This document shows, piece by piece, positions 8,679 to 17,178 of a DNA stretch of 64,000 bases. How positions within the stretch are numbered: position 1 is the first letter of the stretch; every line of letters begins with the position of its first letter. The stretch covers positions 1-64,000 of the forward strand of contig JAPDQB010000005.1 of NCBI GenBank assembly GCA_034506175.1. Direction: 5' to 3'. Source of the stretch: a candidate division KSB1 bacterium (lineage in GTDB: Bacteria > Zhuqueibacterota > Zhuqueibacteria > Zhuqueibacterales > Zhuqueibacteraceae). The translations under genes and the position numbers were made by a program. The notes under the pieces were generated by a model. That model saw nothing but the letters and a program-made list of their open reading frames with translations, did no database searches and was not told the origin of the DNA.

Positions 8679-10061
8679 TCATGCGTGCATCCATCCTCGC
8701 GCATGCTTGATTTCTTCAACGACAATATCCAAAACGCGACCCAGTGTCGTGACGATTTCCTGTACTTGCTCGGCGGTCACGATAAACGGCGGCGCGAGCA
8801 AAATCAGATCGCCGTCCTTGCCGTCGACGTGGCCGACGTTTGGCCACACCACCAGGCCGTGGGCCAGCGCCGTCGCTGCAATCAATTCGACCACCCGCCA
8901 GGCGCGCGGAAACGGCGTTCGGGTGGTTTTGTTCTGCACAAATTCGATGCCGGCCAACAAGCCGCGGCCACGAATATCGCCCACCAGCGGATGCGCCGCG
9001 ATCCTGGCGCGCAGCTCGTGATGCAATGCTTCACCCATTTCTTTGCAGCGCGCGAGCAAGTCGTGCTGCCGCAAAAAGCGCATCGTCGCCAAACCCGCGG
9101 CGCAGGCGAGCGGATGATGCGAAAAAGTTTGCGCGTGCAGAAACTCGCTGCCACTCTCGCGAATGGTCGTAACGATGTCCTCGCGCGTCAACATCGCTGA
9201 AAGCGCGACGTAGCCGCCGGTAAGGCCTTTGCCGGCGAGCAAAACATCCGGCTCGACGCCGTAGCTCGAAATCGCAAACCAATCGCCGGTGCGACCCATG
9301 CCGCAGAGAATTTCGTCGGCGATGAAGAGCACGTCGTATTTTCGGCAAATCTCCAGCACGCGCGGATAATATTGCTCCGGCGGCACCATCGCCCCGCCGG
9401 TGGAGCCGAGCACCGGCTCGGCGATAAAAGCCGCGACAGTTTCGGGATTTTCTTTTTGAATCGCCAGCTCCAATTCCTGGGCGCACTCGTAGTCGCATGC
9501 CGGAAAAGTTTTTCCCCACGGGCAGCGGTAGCAGATCGGCGGCGGAATTTTGGGATGGTCAATGTAAAGCGGCGCGAAAAGGGTGCGGTAATGTTGGCGG
9601 CCGCTGACGCCCATCGCGCCGAGGGTGTTGCCGTGATAGCTCGGCATGCGGCTGATGACTTTGTATTTCGCCGTCTGCCCTTTTGCCATCCAATATTGCC
9701 GCGCCAATTTCATCGCCGCCTCGGTCGCCTCGGTGCCGCCGGAGAGAAAAAACGCCTTGTTCAATCCAGCTGGCGCAATCGCACACAACTCGCGCGCCAA
9801 TTCTTCCACCGGCTCGTGGGTAAATTGAAAGCCGCTGACATACGCCAGTTTCGCCGCCTGCTCGCCAATCGCGCGGGCAATCTCCGCATTACCGTGGCCG
9901 ACGTTCACCACCATCGCACCGCCGGAGGCATCCAGATAACGCCGTTCCTCGTTGTCAAAGAGATAAACGCCCTCGCCGCGAACGATATAGGGAAATTGAT
10001 AACGCAGCTTGCGATAAAGAACGTTGCCATGCGGGTAGGCGAATTTTTTGTTGGAACTCAT
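8679..10061 (-). CDS. Class III aminotransferase (PLP-dependent)
   Basis: A 460-residue fold-type I aminotransferase of the ornithine/omega-amino-acid group. Visible features are the PLP-phosphate loop SGGTEATEAA (107-116), the ring-stacking region SYHGNTLGAMGVSG, Asp249 in IADEILCGMGRTG, the Schiff-base Lys278 in AGKGLTGGY, and FSHHPLACAA. A four-cysteine insertion, C177-x2-C180-x8-C189-x3-C193 (ICYRCPWGKTFPACDYEC), could hold a metal. This cysteine set is typical of one BioA-like 'aspartate aminotransferase family' subgroup. The gene is followed by P5C dehydrogenase, which favours ornithine or a related diamine/omega-amino acid as donor, but the true substrate is not decided by sequence. 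Confidence 0.8.
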   Translation of the reverse strand: MSSNKKFAYPHGNVLYRKLRYQFPYIVRGEGVYLFDNEERRYLDASGGAMVVNVGHGNAEIARAIGEQAAKLAYVSGFQFTHEPVEELARELCAIAPAGLNKAFFLSGGTEATEAAMKLARQYWMAKGQTAKYKVISRMPSYHGNTLGAMGVSGRQHYRTLFAPLYIDHPKIPPPICYRCPWGKTFPACDYECAQELELAIQKENPETVAAFIAEPVLGSTGGAMVPPEQYYPRVLEICRKYDVLFIADEILCGMGRTGDWFAISSYGVEPDVLLAGKGLTGGYVALSAMLTREDIVTTIRESGSEFLHAQTFSHHPLACAAGLATMRFLRQHDLLARCKEMGEALHHELRARIAAHPLVGDIRGRGLLAGIEFVQNKTTRTPFPRAWRVVELIAATALAHGLVVWPNVGHVDGKDGDLILLAPPFIVTAEQVQEIVTTLGRVLDIVVEEIKHARGWMHA

Positions 10062-10109
10062 AGCCGACTCAAAAGGCGAAAACCTATAAACAAGGGACTA
10101 TTCTGTCTA

Positions 10110-10138
10110 TTGACTTTTACAAAAATAAGTTTTAATTT
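10110..10138 (+). promoter_or_regulatory. Possible sigma-70 promoter upstream of the decayed toxin-antitoxin locus
   Basis: TTGACT (10110-10115), a 17-nt spacer, then TAATTT (10133-10138). It points into the antitoxin-like frame. Confidence 0.35.
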
Positions 10139-10140
10139 AG

Positions 10141-10332
10141 TGTCGGTCAAATCAATCGGAGTTTATTAAGGATTTTCTAAGTAAAACCAAAATCGTTCGC
10201 ATCTCTGTTGAAGAAAATGGCAATCTACCCGAAGATCCATGGGACGAAATCATTGGCGTTTTTGCTAATGATGAGACTTTCGATAATTTCCAAAAGCAAA
10301 TAAAAAAATATGGAAAACGCGTGAAACGATGA
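10141..10332 (+). pseudogene. Antitoxin-like fragment without a start codon
   Basis: An open frame with no usable ATG, GTG or TTG encodes a tail containing KIVRISVEENGNLPEDPW and FANDETFDNFQKQIKKY. The acidic 'DDPxFDxFxxxI..YR'-like end is what I would expect of the C-terminal part of a VapB-type antitoxin. Its TGA (10330-10332) overlaps the ATG of the vapC remnant, the usual coupling in such operons. The N-terminal DNA-binding part appears to be missing. The assignment is inference from position and tail shape. Confidence 0.4.
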
Positions 10333-10618
10333 TGGATGATCGGCTTCGTATTCTTGACACGGATATGTTGAGTCTGATTCAACGCGCCGATTCACAAGCA
10401 ACCAGACGTTTAAAGGCTTTACCGCCAAGACAGCGGGGCGTCACCGTCATTACATTGGAAGAGCAGATGCGTGGCCGATTGGCACATTGGATTTGCGCAT
10501 TGCTGCAATCGCTCTTGCACGAAACGCCGTTTTAGTGACTCGCAACCGTGGAGATTTTGCAAAGATTCCAAATCTTGAAATTGAAGATTGGAGCCTTTCC
10601 GAAGAATCTGTTCAGTAA
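10329..10618 (+). pseudogene. vapC: VapC-type PIN-domain toxin with internal deletion
   Basis: The first frame gives a typical VapC N-terminus: [12 protein letters not shown] with the first PIN Asp, then [10 protein letters not shown]. It then runs into nonsense and stops at 10535. In another frame from about 10474 the C-terminal part of the same family follows: [25 protein letters not shown] and the conserved ending LEIEDWS. The segment between, about 40-60 residues including a central acidic residue, is missing, and the junction falls at cgattggcac, where the ends of the two blocks overlap. A working toxin cannot be made. It is coupled to an antitoxin-like fragment just upstream. Confidence 0.8.
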
Positions 10619-10695
10619 ATTCATCCTTCCTCCCGTTCATTTCGCATTCTGACTAAGATAATTCCTTCAGCCACAAAATCAAGTCTTTTGTTCTT

Positions 10696-10740
10696 CAAAA
10701 ATAAAAACGCCATGACTCCGATAGTTCGGGATCATGGCGT
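10696..10740 (-). terminator. Rho-independent terminator of tmRNA
   Basis: A perfect 9-bp outer stem (10707-10715 with 10732-10740, ACGCCATGA) is extended by an inner CTCCGA/TCGGGA stem. On the minus strand it is followed by a T-rich tract. It lies 9 nt past the mature 3' end of tmRNA. Confidence 0.85.
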
Positions 10741-10748
10741 CAAAAATG

Positions 10749-11106
10749 TGGAGACGGCGGGAATCGAACCCGCGTCCGAAGGCCAGTCAAGGAGAACATC
10801 TACATACATAGTCGCTTGATCGTTCTCGCGGCGGCGACCTCACTCGACAAGGGTCGTTCGCCGCCAGCCTGTGAATCTCGCCCCGAGCCTCCAGGCGGTG
10901 CCCGCGGCCAGCCACCAGAACTGACGCTTGTTCCCGCGTGGGTGGCACACTTGGGAGAAGCGGGCTACTTAGGTATTAATTAAGCAGCCATTGCATACGC
11001 ATAATTGTCTGCGTTTAATTTTGTGCCCGGCTGATTAACGAGGGGCCAGACGACCTCGGTATGCCGCTCTCGATGCCTCGACCCCCGTCGAAACCATGTC
11101 GTCCCC
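10749..11106 (-). ncRNA. ssrA: tmRNA (SsrA)
   Basis: A transfer-messenger RNA of about 358 nt that rescues stalled ribosomes. The 5' end GGGGACGACATGG (from 11106) pairs with CGTCTCC near 10750 to form the acceptor stem. The T-arm GGGTTCGATTCCCGCC precedes it, and the last nucleotides do not encode a full CCA. The internal reading frame ends NADNYAYAMAA followed by TAA (10980-10982). If GGC at 11025-11027 is the resume codon the tag is GTKLNADNYAYAMAA. The hydrophobic AA end is the usual ClpXP signal. Confidence 0.93.
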
Positions 11107-11130
11107 GTTTGGCAGATCAACCGCGATAAA

Positions 11131-11159
11131 AATTTACAAAAAATTCTTGGCATTGTCAA
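11131..11159 (-). promoter_or_regulatory. Sigma-70 promoter of tmRNA
   Basis: On the minus strand TTGACA (11154-11159), exactly 17 nt, then TAAATT (11131-11136). The mature 5' end lies 24 nt further on, which fits a precursor trimmed by RNase P. Confidence 0.65.
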
Positions 11160-11257
11160 GCCGTTTTTCCAACTCCCAATGGTAAACGGAACATGCATCG
11201 TATCCCCCTGCTGATCCATGGGAAGACACAGGGAGAAGCTGTACATGCTTGGTGGCA

Positions 11258-11317
11258 GCAGCACCTGAGGTAAGTCCTTGTTCGCTACGCTCACGGCGGA
11301 CTTACCTCATGTGCTGC
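11258..11317. repeat. 20-bp near-perfect inverted repeat
   Basis: The arms 11258-11277 (GCAGCACCTGAGGTAAGTCC) and 11298-11317 match at 19 of 20 positions, with a 20-nt loop. No gene covers it. It may be a mobile palindromic unit or a structured RNA element. Confidence 0.8.
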
Positions 11318-11365
11318 CTGGGCAACCAGCTTTGGCTTTCTTTGACAAACTGAGTACCCGGCGGG

Positions 11366-11432
11366 GAATTTTTCCGGTTGGTTGATCGTTTTTAATCAAT
11401 CGAACTCAGATCACAAAACCGGAAAAAAATTC
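11366..11432. repeat. Second inverted repeat in the same gene-free stretch
   Basis: GAATTTTTCCGGTT (11366-11379) pairs with AACCGG plus seven A and TTC (11417-11432), leaving a 2-nt bulge. The interior holds a smaller TTGAT/ATCAA repeat. Confidence 0.55.
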
Positions 11433-11766
11433 TAGCCCAAGTTCGACAGTTGATGGTGCCAATTTCAAGACTTACAAGAAAAATTTTCAAAAGTTTTCAC
11501 TACAAATTGGGGTTCGGTGTCAATCGCGATGGTGGCTTCAGCTTGAGTTTTTGCAGTAGCCTGAGGATTGCTGGCGGCTTCGCCTTAAAAGTGGGTTCAC
11601 AGAAACGCGCCACGACCAAAATCGAAGCCACCTGCGCCTAAACAGTCGTCAAAAAAATTTTTTGTGTCGAACTTTGGCTGGCCTTCGTTTGCCTGTTAGC
11701 CATTTAACAAACTAACCAGCTAGAAGCCACTAGCGAACCCAACAAGCGTAGCCGATCACACTTCCC

Positions 11767-12831
11767 ATGAAAAAATACGACGTCATCATCGTTGGCGCCG
11801 GGCCGGCCGGCAGTACGACCGCGCGCTACATTGATTCGCGGCGTTCCGGCATTTCCGTGCTGATGCTGGAATCTCGGCGCCAAGTCGGCCTGCCCATTCA
11901 ATGCGGCGAAGCCCTGCCGCATTATCGCGACGTGAAGATGGTTTTTCCGCACTTCGATTGTCCCGAACTGTTTGATCTGCCGCCGCATGTCATCGCTTCG
12001 GAAATACACGGCATCAAATTCGTTTTACCGCGCGGCAAAGAATATTTTGCCGACGTCATCGGCCGCATGTTTTACCGCGACCGCCTGGATCAATATCTTT
12101 TCGCGCAGGCGGTCGCCGCCGGGGCCGAGTATCGTTTGCACACGCGCGCGCATAAAATCGAGGCGCACCGGGTTTTCACCACTGCCGAAGAGTTTGAGGG
12201 CGGTCTCATCATCGGCGCCGACGGGCCGAACTCGACGGTGTCGGCCTCGTTTCCGGCGTTCTCGCCCAATCGCGAGCTGATTCCGTGCGCGTTCGTCATT
12301 GCCGAGGGCGACTTTTATGAAAAGCACATCGAGATTTGGGTGGATGAACGTTTTCCGGGCGGTTACTTTTGGCTCTTTCACAAAAACGGCGAGGCCAATA
12401 TCGGCCTTGGCATGCGTGGCCCCAGAAATGTCCGCGGCGTGTTGAATGAAATGTTGAACGATTTGGCGCGGCAGCGCCAGTTCAAAATCAAAACCGTCGG
12501 CGGCGGGGTGGTGCCGCTGGGGGGCTTGAAAAAGCGCGTGGCGTGGGAACATGTGGCGCTGGTGGGAGACGCCGCCGGCATGGTGTTTCCGAGCAACGGC
12601 GGCGGCACGGCGCAAGCGATGATGGGCGGCTATTTGCTCGGCGAGGTGATTCGCGCCGGTTTGCCGCTCTCAGAATATCAGCGCCAAGTGGATAAAATCA
12701 TGCGGCCGGCGCTCAAAAAATCCTTGCGCGCGCGCCAACTCATCGACTTGACGCGAAAAAACGACAGCTTGTTTCTGGCGCTGATGTGGCTGTACGATCG
12801 CGGTGGCTGGAAGAGTTTTTTGGCCGGTTGA
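11767..12831 (+). CDS. Geranylgeranyl-reductase-family FAD-dependent oxidoreductase
   Basis: A 354-residue flavoprotein. The dinucleotide fold starts at once (KKYDVIIVGAGPAGSTTARY, GAGPAG at 10-15). There is an ELES-type ribose acidic residue after strand beta-2, the middle RDRLDQYL motif, IIGADGPNSTV, and a second FAD contact VALVGDAAGMVFPSNGGGTAQAM. This is the pattern of the GGR/menaquinone-lipid reductase family, which saturates isoprenoid double bonds, or of related flavin monooxygenases. The size fits GGR-like proteins. Which isoprenoid it acts on is unknown. It converges with the minus-strand genes of the sdh region, 6 nt away. Confidence 0.75.
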   Translation: MKKYDVIIVGAGPAGSTTARYIDSRRSGISVLMLESRRQVGLPIQCGEALPHYRDVKMVFPHFDCPELFDLPPHVIASEIHGIKFVLPRGKEYFADVIGRMFYRDRLDQYLFAQAVAAGAEYRLHTRAHKIEAHRVFTTAEEFEGGLIIGADGPNSTVSASFPAFSPNRELIPCAFVIAEGDFYEKHIEIWVDERFPGGYFWLFHKNGEANIGLGMRGPRNVRGVLNEMLNDLARQRQFKIKTVGGGVVPLGGLKKRVAWEHVALVGDAAGMVFPSNGGGTAQAMMGGYLLGEVIRAGLPLSEYQRQVDKIMRPALKKSLRARQLIDLTRKNDSLFLALMWLYDRGGWKSFLAG

Positions 12832-12837
12832 TCGAGG

Positions 12838-13197
12838 CTAATCGTCGCCCAAATTTTGCGGCGGCGCGTAATCGACGTAACGCAGCACCGTGTGGTTTGT
12901 GACGCTTTCGTTCCAACGCTCGCGATATTTCATGCCCTCGCCGCTGAGCAGCCATTGCCGGAATTTCTCGGCCCCCTCCTGGCTTTCCCAAAACGCTTCA
13001 TTGATATATTTAGGGCGATTAGCCACTTTCTTCGCCCGACCATAAGGCTCCTCCATGCCGTCGAGAAAAATCCAGGTTTTGCGCTCGAGGCAGCCGAACT
13101 TTCTCGCTTGCTCGAACAGCGTGGCATCCAACCAGGTCATGAAGTTTTCTTCATTTTGTCCGGGTTTCAGATCGAAGATATGCACGAGTCGAAACAT
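12838..13197 (-). CDS. Small protein, possible dimeric alpha/beta-barrel fold
   Basis: A 119-residue protein starting MFRLVHIFDLKPGQ, with a pattern of strand, helix, strand that resembles ABM/EthD-like ferredoxin-fold barrels (a basic patch RAKKVANRPKYINEAFWES and an aromatic ending). I do not recognise the specific family. It lies 59 nt downstream of sdhB on the same strand and might be co-transcribed. No catalytic residues can be named. Confidence 0.5.
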   Translation of the reverse strand: MFRLVHIFDLKPGQNEENFMTWLDATLFEQARKFGCLERKTWIFLDGMEEPYGRAKKVANRPKYINEAFWESQEGAEKFRQWLLSGEGMKYRERWNESVTNHTVLRYVDYAPPQNLGDD

Positions 13198-13256
13198 GGC
13201 GCGGCCTCCGAAAAGTTTGGTCGGTTAAAAAGTTTGCCGGTTAGCCGGCAGGTCGC

Positions 13257-13997
13257 TTACTTTTTGAGAATTTTGAATAATCTCTTCAGCGGATCATAAA
13301 ACTCATCCACCACCCGCTCTTTCAGCGGAATAATCGCGTTGTCCGTAATCGTGATGCTTTCGGGGCAAACCTTGGTGCAGCATTTGGTGATGTTGCAATA
13401 GCCGATGCCCTGCGTTTTTTTCAATTCTTCCAGGCGATTCTCCACGTCGAGCGGATGCATTTCCAGGCCGGCGAGGTGAACGAAAAAGCGCGGGCCGATG
13501 AACTCCTCGTGCAGGTGATGCTCGCGCAACACATGGCACACGTCCTGGCAGAGAAAACATTCGATGCACTTGCGAAATTCCTGCACGCGGTCGGCGTCTT
13601 CCTGCGCGAAGCGCCAGGTGCCGTCCTCGGCATCCGGCCGGCGCGGCTTGAACTTTTTGATTTTTTTCTTGACGCGAAAGTTCCATGAAACATCCGTGAC
13701 CAAATCTCTGATCAACGGAAAAGTTTTCATCGGCTCGACGGTTACGGGCCGGTCGAGCGGCAGATCGCTGAGGCGGGTCATGCACATCAGCTTGGGCATG
13801 CCGTTCACCTCCGCCGAGCAGGAGCCGCATTTTCCCGCCTTGCAATTCCACCGCACCGCCAGATCGCCGGCGCTCTCGGCCTGAATTTGGTGCATCGCAT
13901 CGAGCACCACCATGCCCTCGGAGATTTCGGTTTGATAATTTTCGAATGTGCCGCCCTTGGCATCGCCGCGCCAGATTCGGAACGTCGCTGTCGCCAT
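13257..13997 (-). CDS. sdhB: Succinate dehydrogenase / fumarate reductase iron-sulfur subunit
   Basis: The electron-transfer subunit of complex II, passing electrons from the FAD of SdhA to quinone. The [2Fe-2S] ligands are in NCKAGKCGSCSAE with a fourth Cys in PKLMCM. The [4Fe-4S]/[3Fe-4S] ligands are in CIECFLCQDVC and KCCTKVCPE. I take the ATG at 13997 (MATATFRIWRG, 246 residues) because GAGGAAA lies about 8 nt upstream. ATGs at 14006 and 14024 are alternatives. It is third in the sdhC-sdhA-sdhB order on the minus strand, separated from sdhA by 256 nt that hold a strong hairpin. Confidence 0.93.
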   Translation of the reverse strand: MATATFRIWRGDAKGGTFENYQTEISEGMVVLDAMHQIQAESAGDLAVRWNCKAGKCGSCSAEVNGMPKLMCMTRLSDLPLDRPVTVEPMKTFPLIRDLVTDVSWNFRVKKKIKKFKPRRPDAEDGTWRFAQEDADRVQEFRKCIECFLCQDVCHVLREHHLHEEFIGPRFFVHLAGLEMHPLDVENRLEELKKTQGIGYCNITKCCTKVCPESITITDNAIIPLKERVVDEFYDPLKRLFKILKK

Positions 13998-14096
13998 CAA
14001 GTTCATTTCCTCATTTGTAACCAAAAATAATGGCCACCGGATAAACTATTTTACTTTTCAGAAAATCACCAAAGAGAATTGAATTTTTCCCCATGC

Positions 14097-14142
14097 ATTG
14101 AAGAATCCCGCGGATCAAGCTTTGCCTGGGGGATTCTTCAAT
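14097..14142. repeat. Perfect 13-bp hairpin in the sdhA-sdhB gap
   Basis: ATTGAAGAATCCC (14097-14109) and its exact complement (14130-14142) enclose 20 nt. Flanking CCCCA (14090-14094) and TGGGG (14146-14150) can extend the stem. There is no T-run on the minus strand, so mRNA processing or stabilisation is as likely as termination. Confidence 0.7.
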
Positions 14143-14253
14143 CCGTGGGGGAATTAAAACAAAAAGTTTTTGGCAAATCCGTTGGCCGCTTTTCCATCCG
14201 TTGGGAACAATTTTCTTTGCCGAAAAAAGATTCTGACAAAATGGCAATCCAAC

Positions 14254-16068
14254 TCACTTCATCTCCTCAATTACCTTCTGCAGTTCCGGCGGCATGGGCG
14301 GCAGCGGCTCACGCGCGATTTGCATGTCGCCGTTTGCGCCCTTCCGAACGACAAGAATGGATTGCCCCCAATTTTTATCTTGCGCCTGAAAATCCTCGCG
14401 AAAGTGCGCGCCGCGGCTTTCTTTGCGCTCGATGGCCGCCAGCGTAATTGCTTCCGCAACCGTGAGCAAATTGAAAAGGTCCAGCGCCGTGTGCCAGCCC
14501 GGATTGTATTCGCGGTTGCCGCTGACGCCGGTTTTTTCCGCACGCGCTTTGAGCCGCTGAATGCCTTCCAACGCCCGCTCCATTTCTTTTTGCGTGCGCA
14601 CGATGCCGACGAGGTCTTGCATCAGGTCTTGCAATTCGTCCTGAATCTTGTAGGGATTTTCTCCATTCTTGTTTCTCTCAAAAGGCGCCAGCGCCCAAGC
14701 CGCGGTTTGCTCGATCTGCTTTTCATCGAGCTTGCCGGCGCCGTGATCCTTGGCAAATTGCGCCGCAAATTCGCCGGCGCGTTTGCCGAACACCAGCAGG
14801 TCGGAAAGCGAGTTGCCGCCGAGCCGGTTCGCTCCATGCAGGCCGGCGGCGCACTCGCCCGCCGCAAACAAACCCGGCACGTTGGACATCTGCGAATCCG
14901 CGTTGACGCGAATGCCGCCCATCATGTAATGCGTCGTCGGCCCCACTTCCATCGGCTCTTTGGTGATGTCGATGCCCGCCAGCGCCATGAACTGATGATA
15001 CATGCTCGGCAATTTCTTCTTGATGTGCTCCGCCGCATGAGGAATTTTTTCTTTGATCCAGGCAATATCCAGAAACACACCGCCATGCGGACTGCCACGG
15101 CCTTCTTTGATCTCGCGCACGATGCAACGCGCCACATGATCGCGCGTGAGCAGCTCCGGCGGCCGGCGCGCATTCTGATCACCCTGCGTGTAGCGCCAGC
15201 CTTCTTCGGGATTGTCCGCGGTTTGATTGCGATACAATTCCGGAATGTCGTCGAACATGAAGCGCCGGCCGTTTTTGTTGAGCAGCACGCCGCCCTCGCC
15301 GCGCACACCTTCGGTGACCAAAATGCCGCGCACGCTCGGCGGCCACACCATGCCAGTCGGATGAAATTGCACAAACTCCATGTCGATCAGCTCGGCGCCG
15401 GCATGATACGCCAGCGCCATGCCGTCGCCGGTATACTCCCAACTGTTGCTGGTGATTCTGTAAGCGCGGCCGATGCCGCCGGTGGCCAGCACCACGGCTT
15501 TGGCGTGAAAAATTTTGAACCGCCCGCGCTCGCGATCATAGCCAAACGCGCCGACGACGCGGTCGCCATCTTTCAAAAGCGTGACAATGGTGCATTCCAT
15601 ATGAACGTCGAGGCCTTGATGAATGCCGTGATCCTGCAGGGTGCGGATCATTTCGAGGCCGGTGCGGTCGCCAACGTGCGCCAGACGCGGATATTTGTGG
15701 CCGCCGAAATTGCGCTGCAAAATGCGGCCGTCTTTGGTGCGGTCGAACAACGCGCCCCAGGCCTCCAGTTCATTCACACGCGCCGGCGCTTCTTTCGCGT
15801 GCAGCTCGGCCATGCGCCAGTTGTTGAGATATTGCCCGCCGCGCATGGTGTCGGCAAAATGCACTTTCCAATTGTCGCGATTGTCCACGTTCGCCAGCGC
15901 CGCCGCGATGCCGCCCTCGGCCATCACCGTGTGCGCCTTGCCCAACAATGATTTGCAAACCAGGCCAACCGAAACGCCTGCTGCTGAAGCTTCAATGGCC
16001 GCACGCAAACCCGCGCCGCCGGCGCCAATGACCAAAACCTCGTGCTCGAATTTTTCATATTGTGACAT
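14254..16068 (-). CDS. sdhA: Succinate dehydrogenase / fumarate reductase flavoprotein subunit
   Basis: The 604-residue catalytic subunit that oxidises succinate to fumarate on the cytoplasmic face. The dinucleotide fold is VLVIGAGGAGLRAAIEA. The covalent-FAD histidine is expected at H46 in KAHTVMAEGG. The substrate-site motif is EFVQFHPTGM, with RRPPELLTRDHVARCIVREI and the C-terminal FAD segment GLHGANRLGGNSLSDLLVFG. It lies 55 nt after sdhC. Length and motifs are normal for the family. Confidence 0.95.
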   Translation of the reverse strand: MSQYEKFEHEVLVIGAGGAGLRAAIEASAAGVSVGLVCKSLLGKAHTVMAEGGIAAALANVDNRDNWKVHFADTMRGGQYLNNWRMAELHAKEAPARVNELEAWGALFDRTKDGRILQRNFGGHKYPRLAHVGDRTGLEMIRTLQDHGIHQGLDVHMECTIVTLLKDGDRVVGAFGYDRERGRFKIFHAKAVVLATGGIGRAYRITSNSWEYTGDGMALAYHAGAELIDMEFVQFHPTGMVWPPSVRGILVTEGVRGEGGVLLNKNGRRFMFDDIPELYRNQTADNPEEGWRYTQGDQNARRPPELLTRDHVARCIVREIKEGRGSPHGGVFLDIAWIKEKIPHAAEHIKKKLPSMYHQFMALAGIDITKEPMEVGPTTHYMMGGIRVNADSQMSNVPGLFAAGECAAGLHGANRLGGNSLSDLLVFGKRAGEFAAQFAKDHGAGKLDEKQIEQTAAWALAPFERNKNGENPYKIQDELQDLMQDLVGIVRTQKEMERALEGIQRLKARAEKTGVSGNREYNPGWHTALDLFNLLTVAEAITLAAIERKESRGAHFREDFQAQDKNWGQSILVVRKGANGDMQIAREPLPPMPPELQKVIEEMK

Positions 16069-16123
16069 TCACAAATTCTCCGATCCTTCAAATTTTGCCT
16101 TCTGCCAGCTGCAACCTGCCCTA

Positions 16124-16927
16124 TCAGATGATCCTCAGATCCGGAATAATTCCCATCGCGCAGAGCCGAACATAAACATCCGAAAAGGCGACCCAGAAGA
16201 GGCTTATCCAAGCCCATAGCATGTGGCGGCGATTGAGGCAGCTCACGCCGTTGTACGCGCGCCGCCGCGTTGGCGATGCCGAAAGCCGATCCATCACGCC
16301 GCCAATCAGGTGGCGCATGGAGTGGCAGCCAAGCGTGTAGCCGCCAAGAAAGATAACGTTGCCGGCGAGCACGAGCGTCCCGATGCCGACGCCAAATGAA
16401 GTTTCGCCGGTACTTGGATTTTCAAACCACAAGGCTTTCCAAACATCATGGGAAAGAATCATGAGAAAAGCGAGTGCCAAATAAAGAAAGTAACGATGCA
16501 CGTTTTGCAGAATGAGCGGAAATGAGTTCTCGCCGCGATAGCTCTGGCGCGGCTCGCCAACCGTGCATGAGGGCGGATCGGCCCAGAACGCTTTATAATA
16601 GGCGCCGCGATAGTAGTAACAGGTGACGCGAAAGCCGCCCGGCATCCAGAGAATCAGAAAGGCCGGCGAGAAGAGCAGCCAATGCGGCCACCAACTTGGC
16701 TTGGGGCCGAACCAGCTATGCGGGGAATCGCCGAAAATTTCGGGAGAATAAAACGGCGAAAGATAAGGGCCGAAAGTATAGTGGGCATTTTGAAAAGCCG
16801 CCCAGGTGGCGTAGATAATGAAAGCAGAAAGCCCGAGAAAAACCGCGAGGGGCTGCATCCACCAAAAATCACGGCGCGAGGTTTCGCCGAAGCCGCGTCG
16901 TTGCATGACGATTTGCGCATTGGCCAT
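16124..16927 (-). CDS. sdhC: Succinate dehydrogenase membrane anchor subunit
   Basis: A 267-residue membrane protein with about five hydrophobic helices. The first is around MQPLAVFLGLSAFIIYATWAAF, and later ones are WPHWLLFSPAFLILWM, HRYFLYLALAFLMILSHDVW, VGIGTLVLAGNVIFLGGYTLGC and MLWAWISLFWVAFSDVYVRL. Several His residues (HRYF, SHDVW, CHSMRH, RRHMLW) are candidate haem b ligands. It stands first in the sdhCAB unit. Its single large anchor subunit matches the type seen in several deep-branching Gram-negative phyla. The identity rests mostly on the position next to sdhA and on topology. Confidence 0.8.
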   Translation of the reverse strand: MANAQIVMQRRGFGETSRRDFWWMQPLAVFLGLSAFIIYATWAAFQNAHYTFGPYLSPFYSPEIFGDSPHSWFGPKPSWWPHWLLFSPAFLILWMPGGFRVTCYYYRGAYYKAFWADPPSCTVGEPRQSYRGENSFPLILQNVHRYFLYLALAFLMILSHDVWKALWFENPSTGETSFGVGIGTLVLAGNVIFLGGYTLGCHSMRHLIGGVMDRLSASPTRRRAYNGVSCLNRRHMLWAWISLFWVAFSDVYVRLCAMGIIPDLRII

Positions 16928-17178
16928 ATCGTGCGCTCCTGCTTGTCGGATGAGTCGGGCCGATACACCAAAATACTTTTTTGATCAACAAAGTTGTCAG
17001 AATACCGACAGGAACTGCGTCGAAGATCAAGAGTGAGGCAATATACACAACTTGATTTGAAAAGTCAAGAGGCGGGTTTGATTGATGTGGGAAAAGTTGT
17101 AGGGCACGCTGGAGTCTGCTTTAGAAAGCCGGTAAACCAAGGACGCTTTTCTCGATCACAAACATTTCAACTTCATTG

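Larger units (their letters stand above)
11107..11766. other. Gene-free 660-bp region
   Basis: Contains the tmRNA promoter and two strong inverted repeats (listed separately), plus a pair GGTGGCTTC (near 11531) / GAAGCCACC (near 11624). A 63-codon open frame at 11450-11641 has no ribosome binding site or recognisable sequence and is not taken as a gene. Confidence 0.5.

Noticed and set aside
11450-11641. 63-codon open frame in the gene-free region
   Set aside because: No Shine-Dalgarno, no similarity and it crosses inverted repeats.
14170-15951. 593-codon open frame on the plus strand opposite sdhA
   Set aside because: Mirror of a GC-rich coding gene; the minus strand encodes a clear SdhA with all motifs, and this frame has no recognisable domain.
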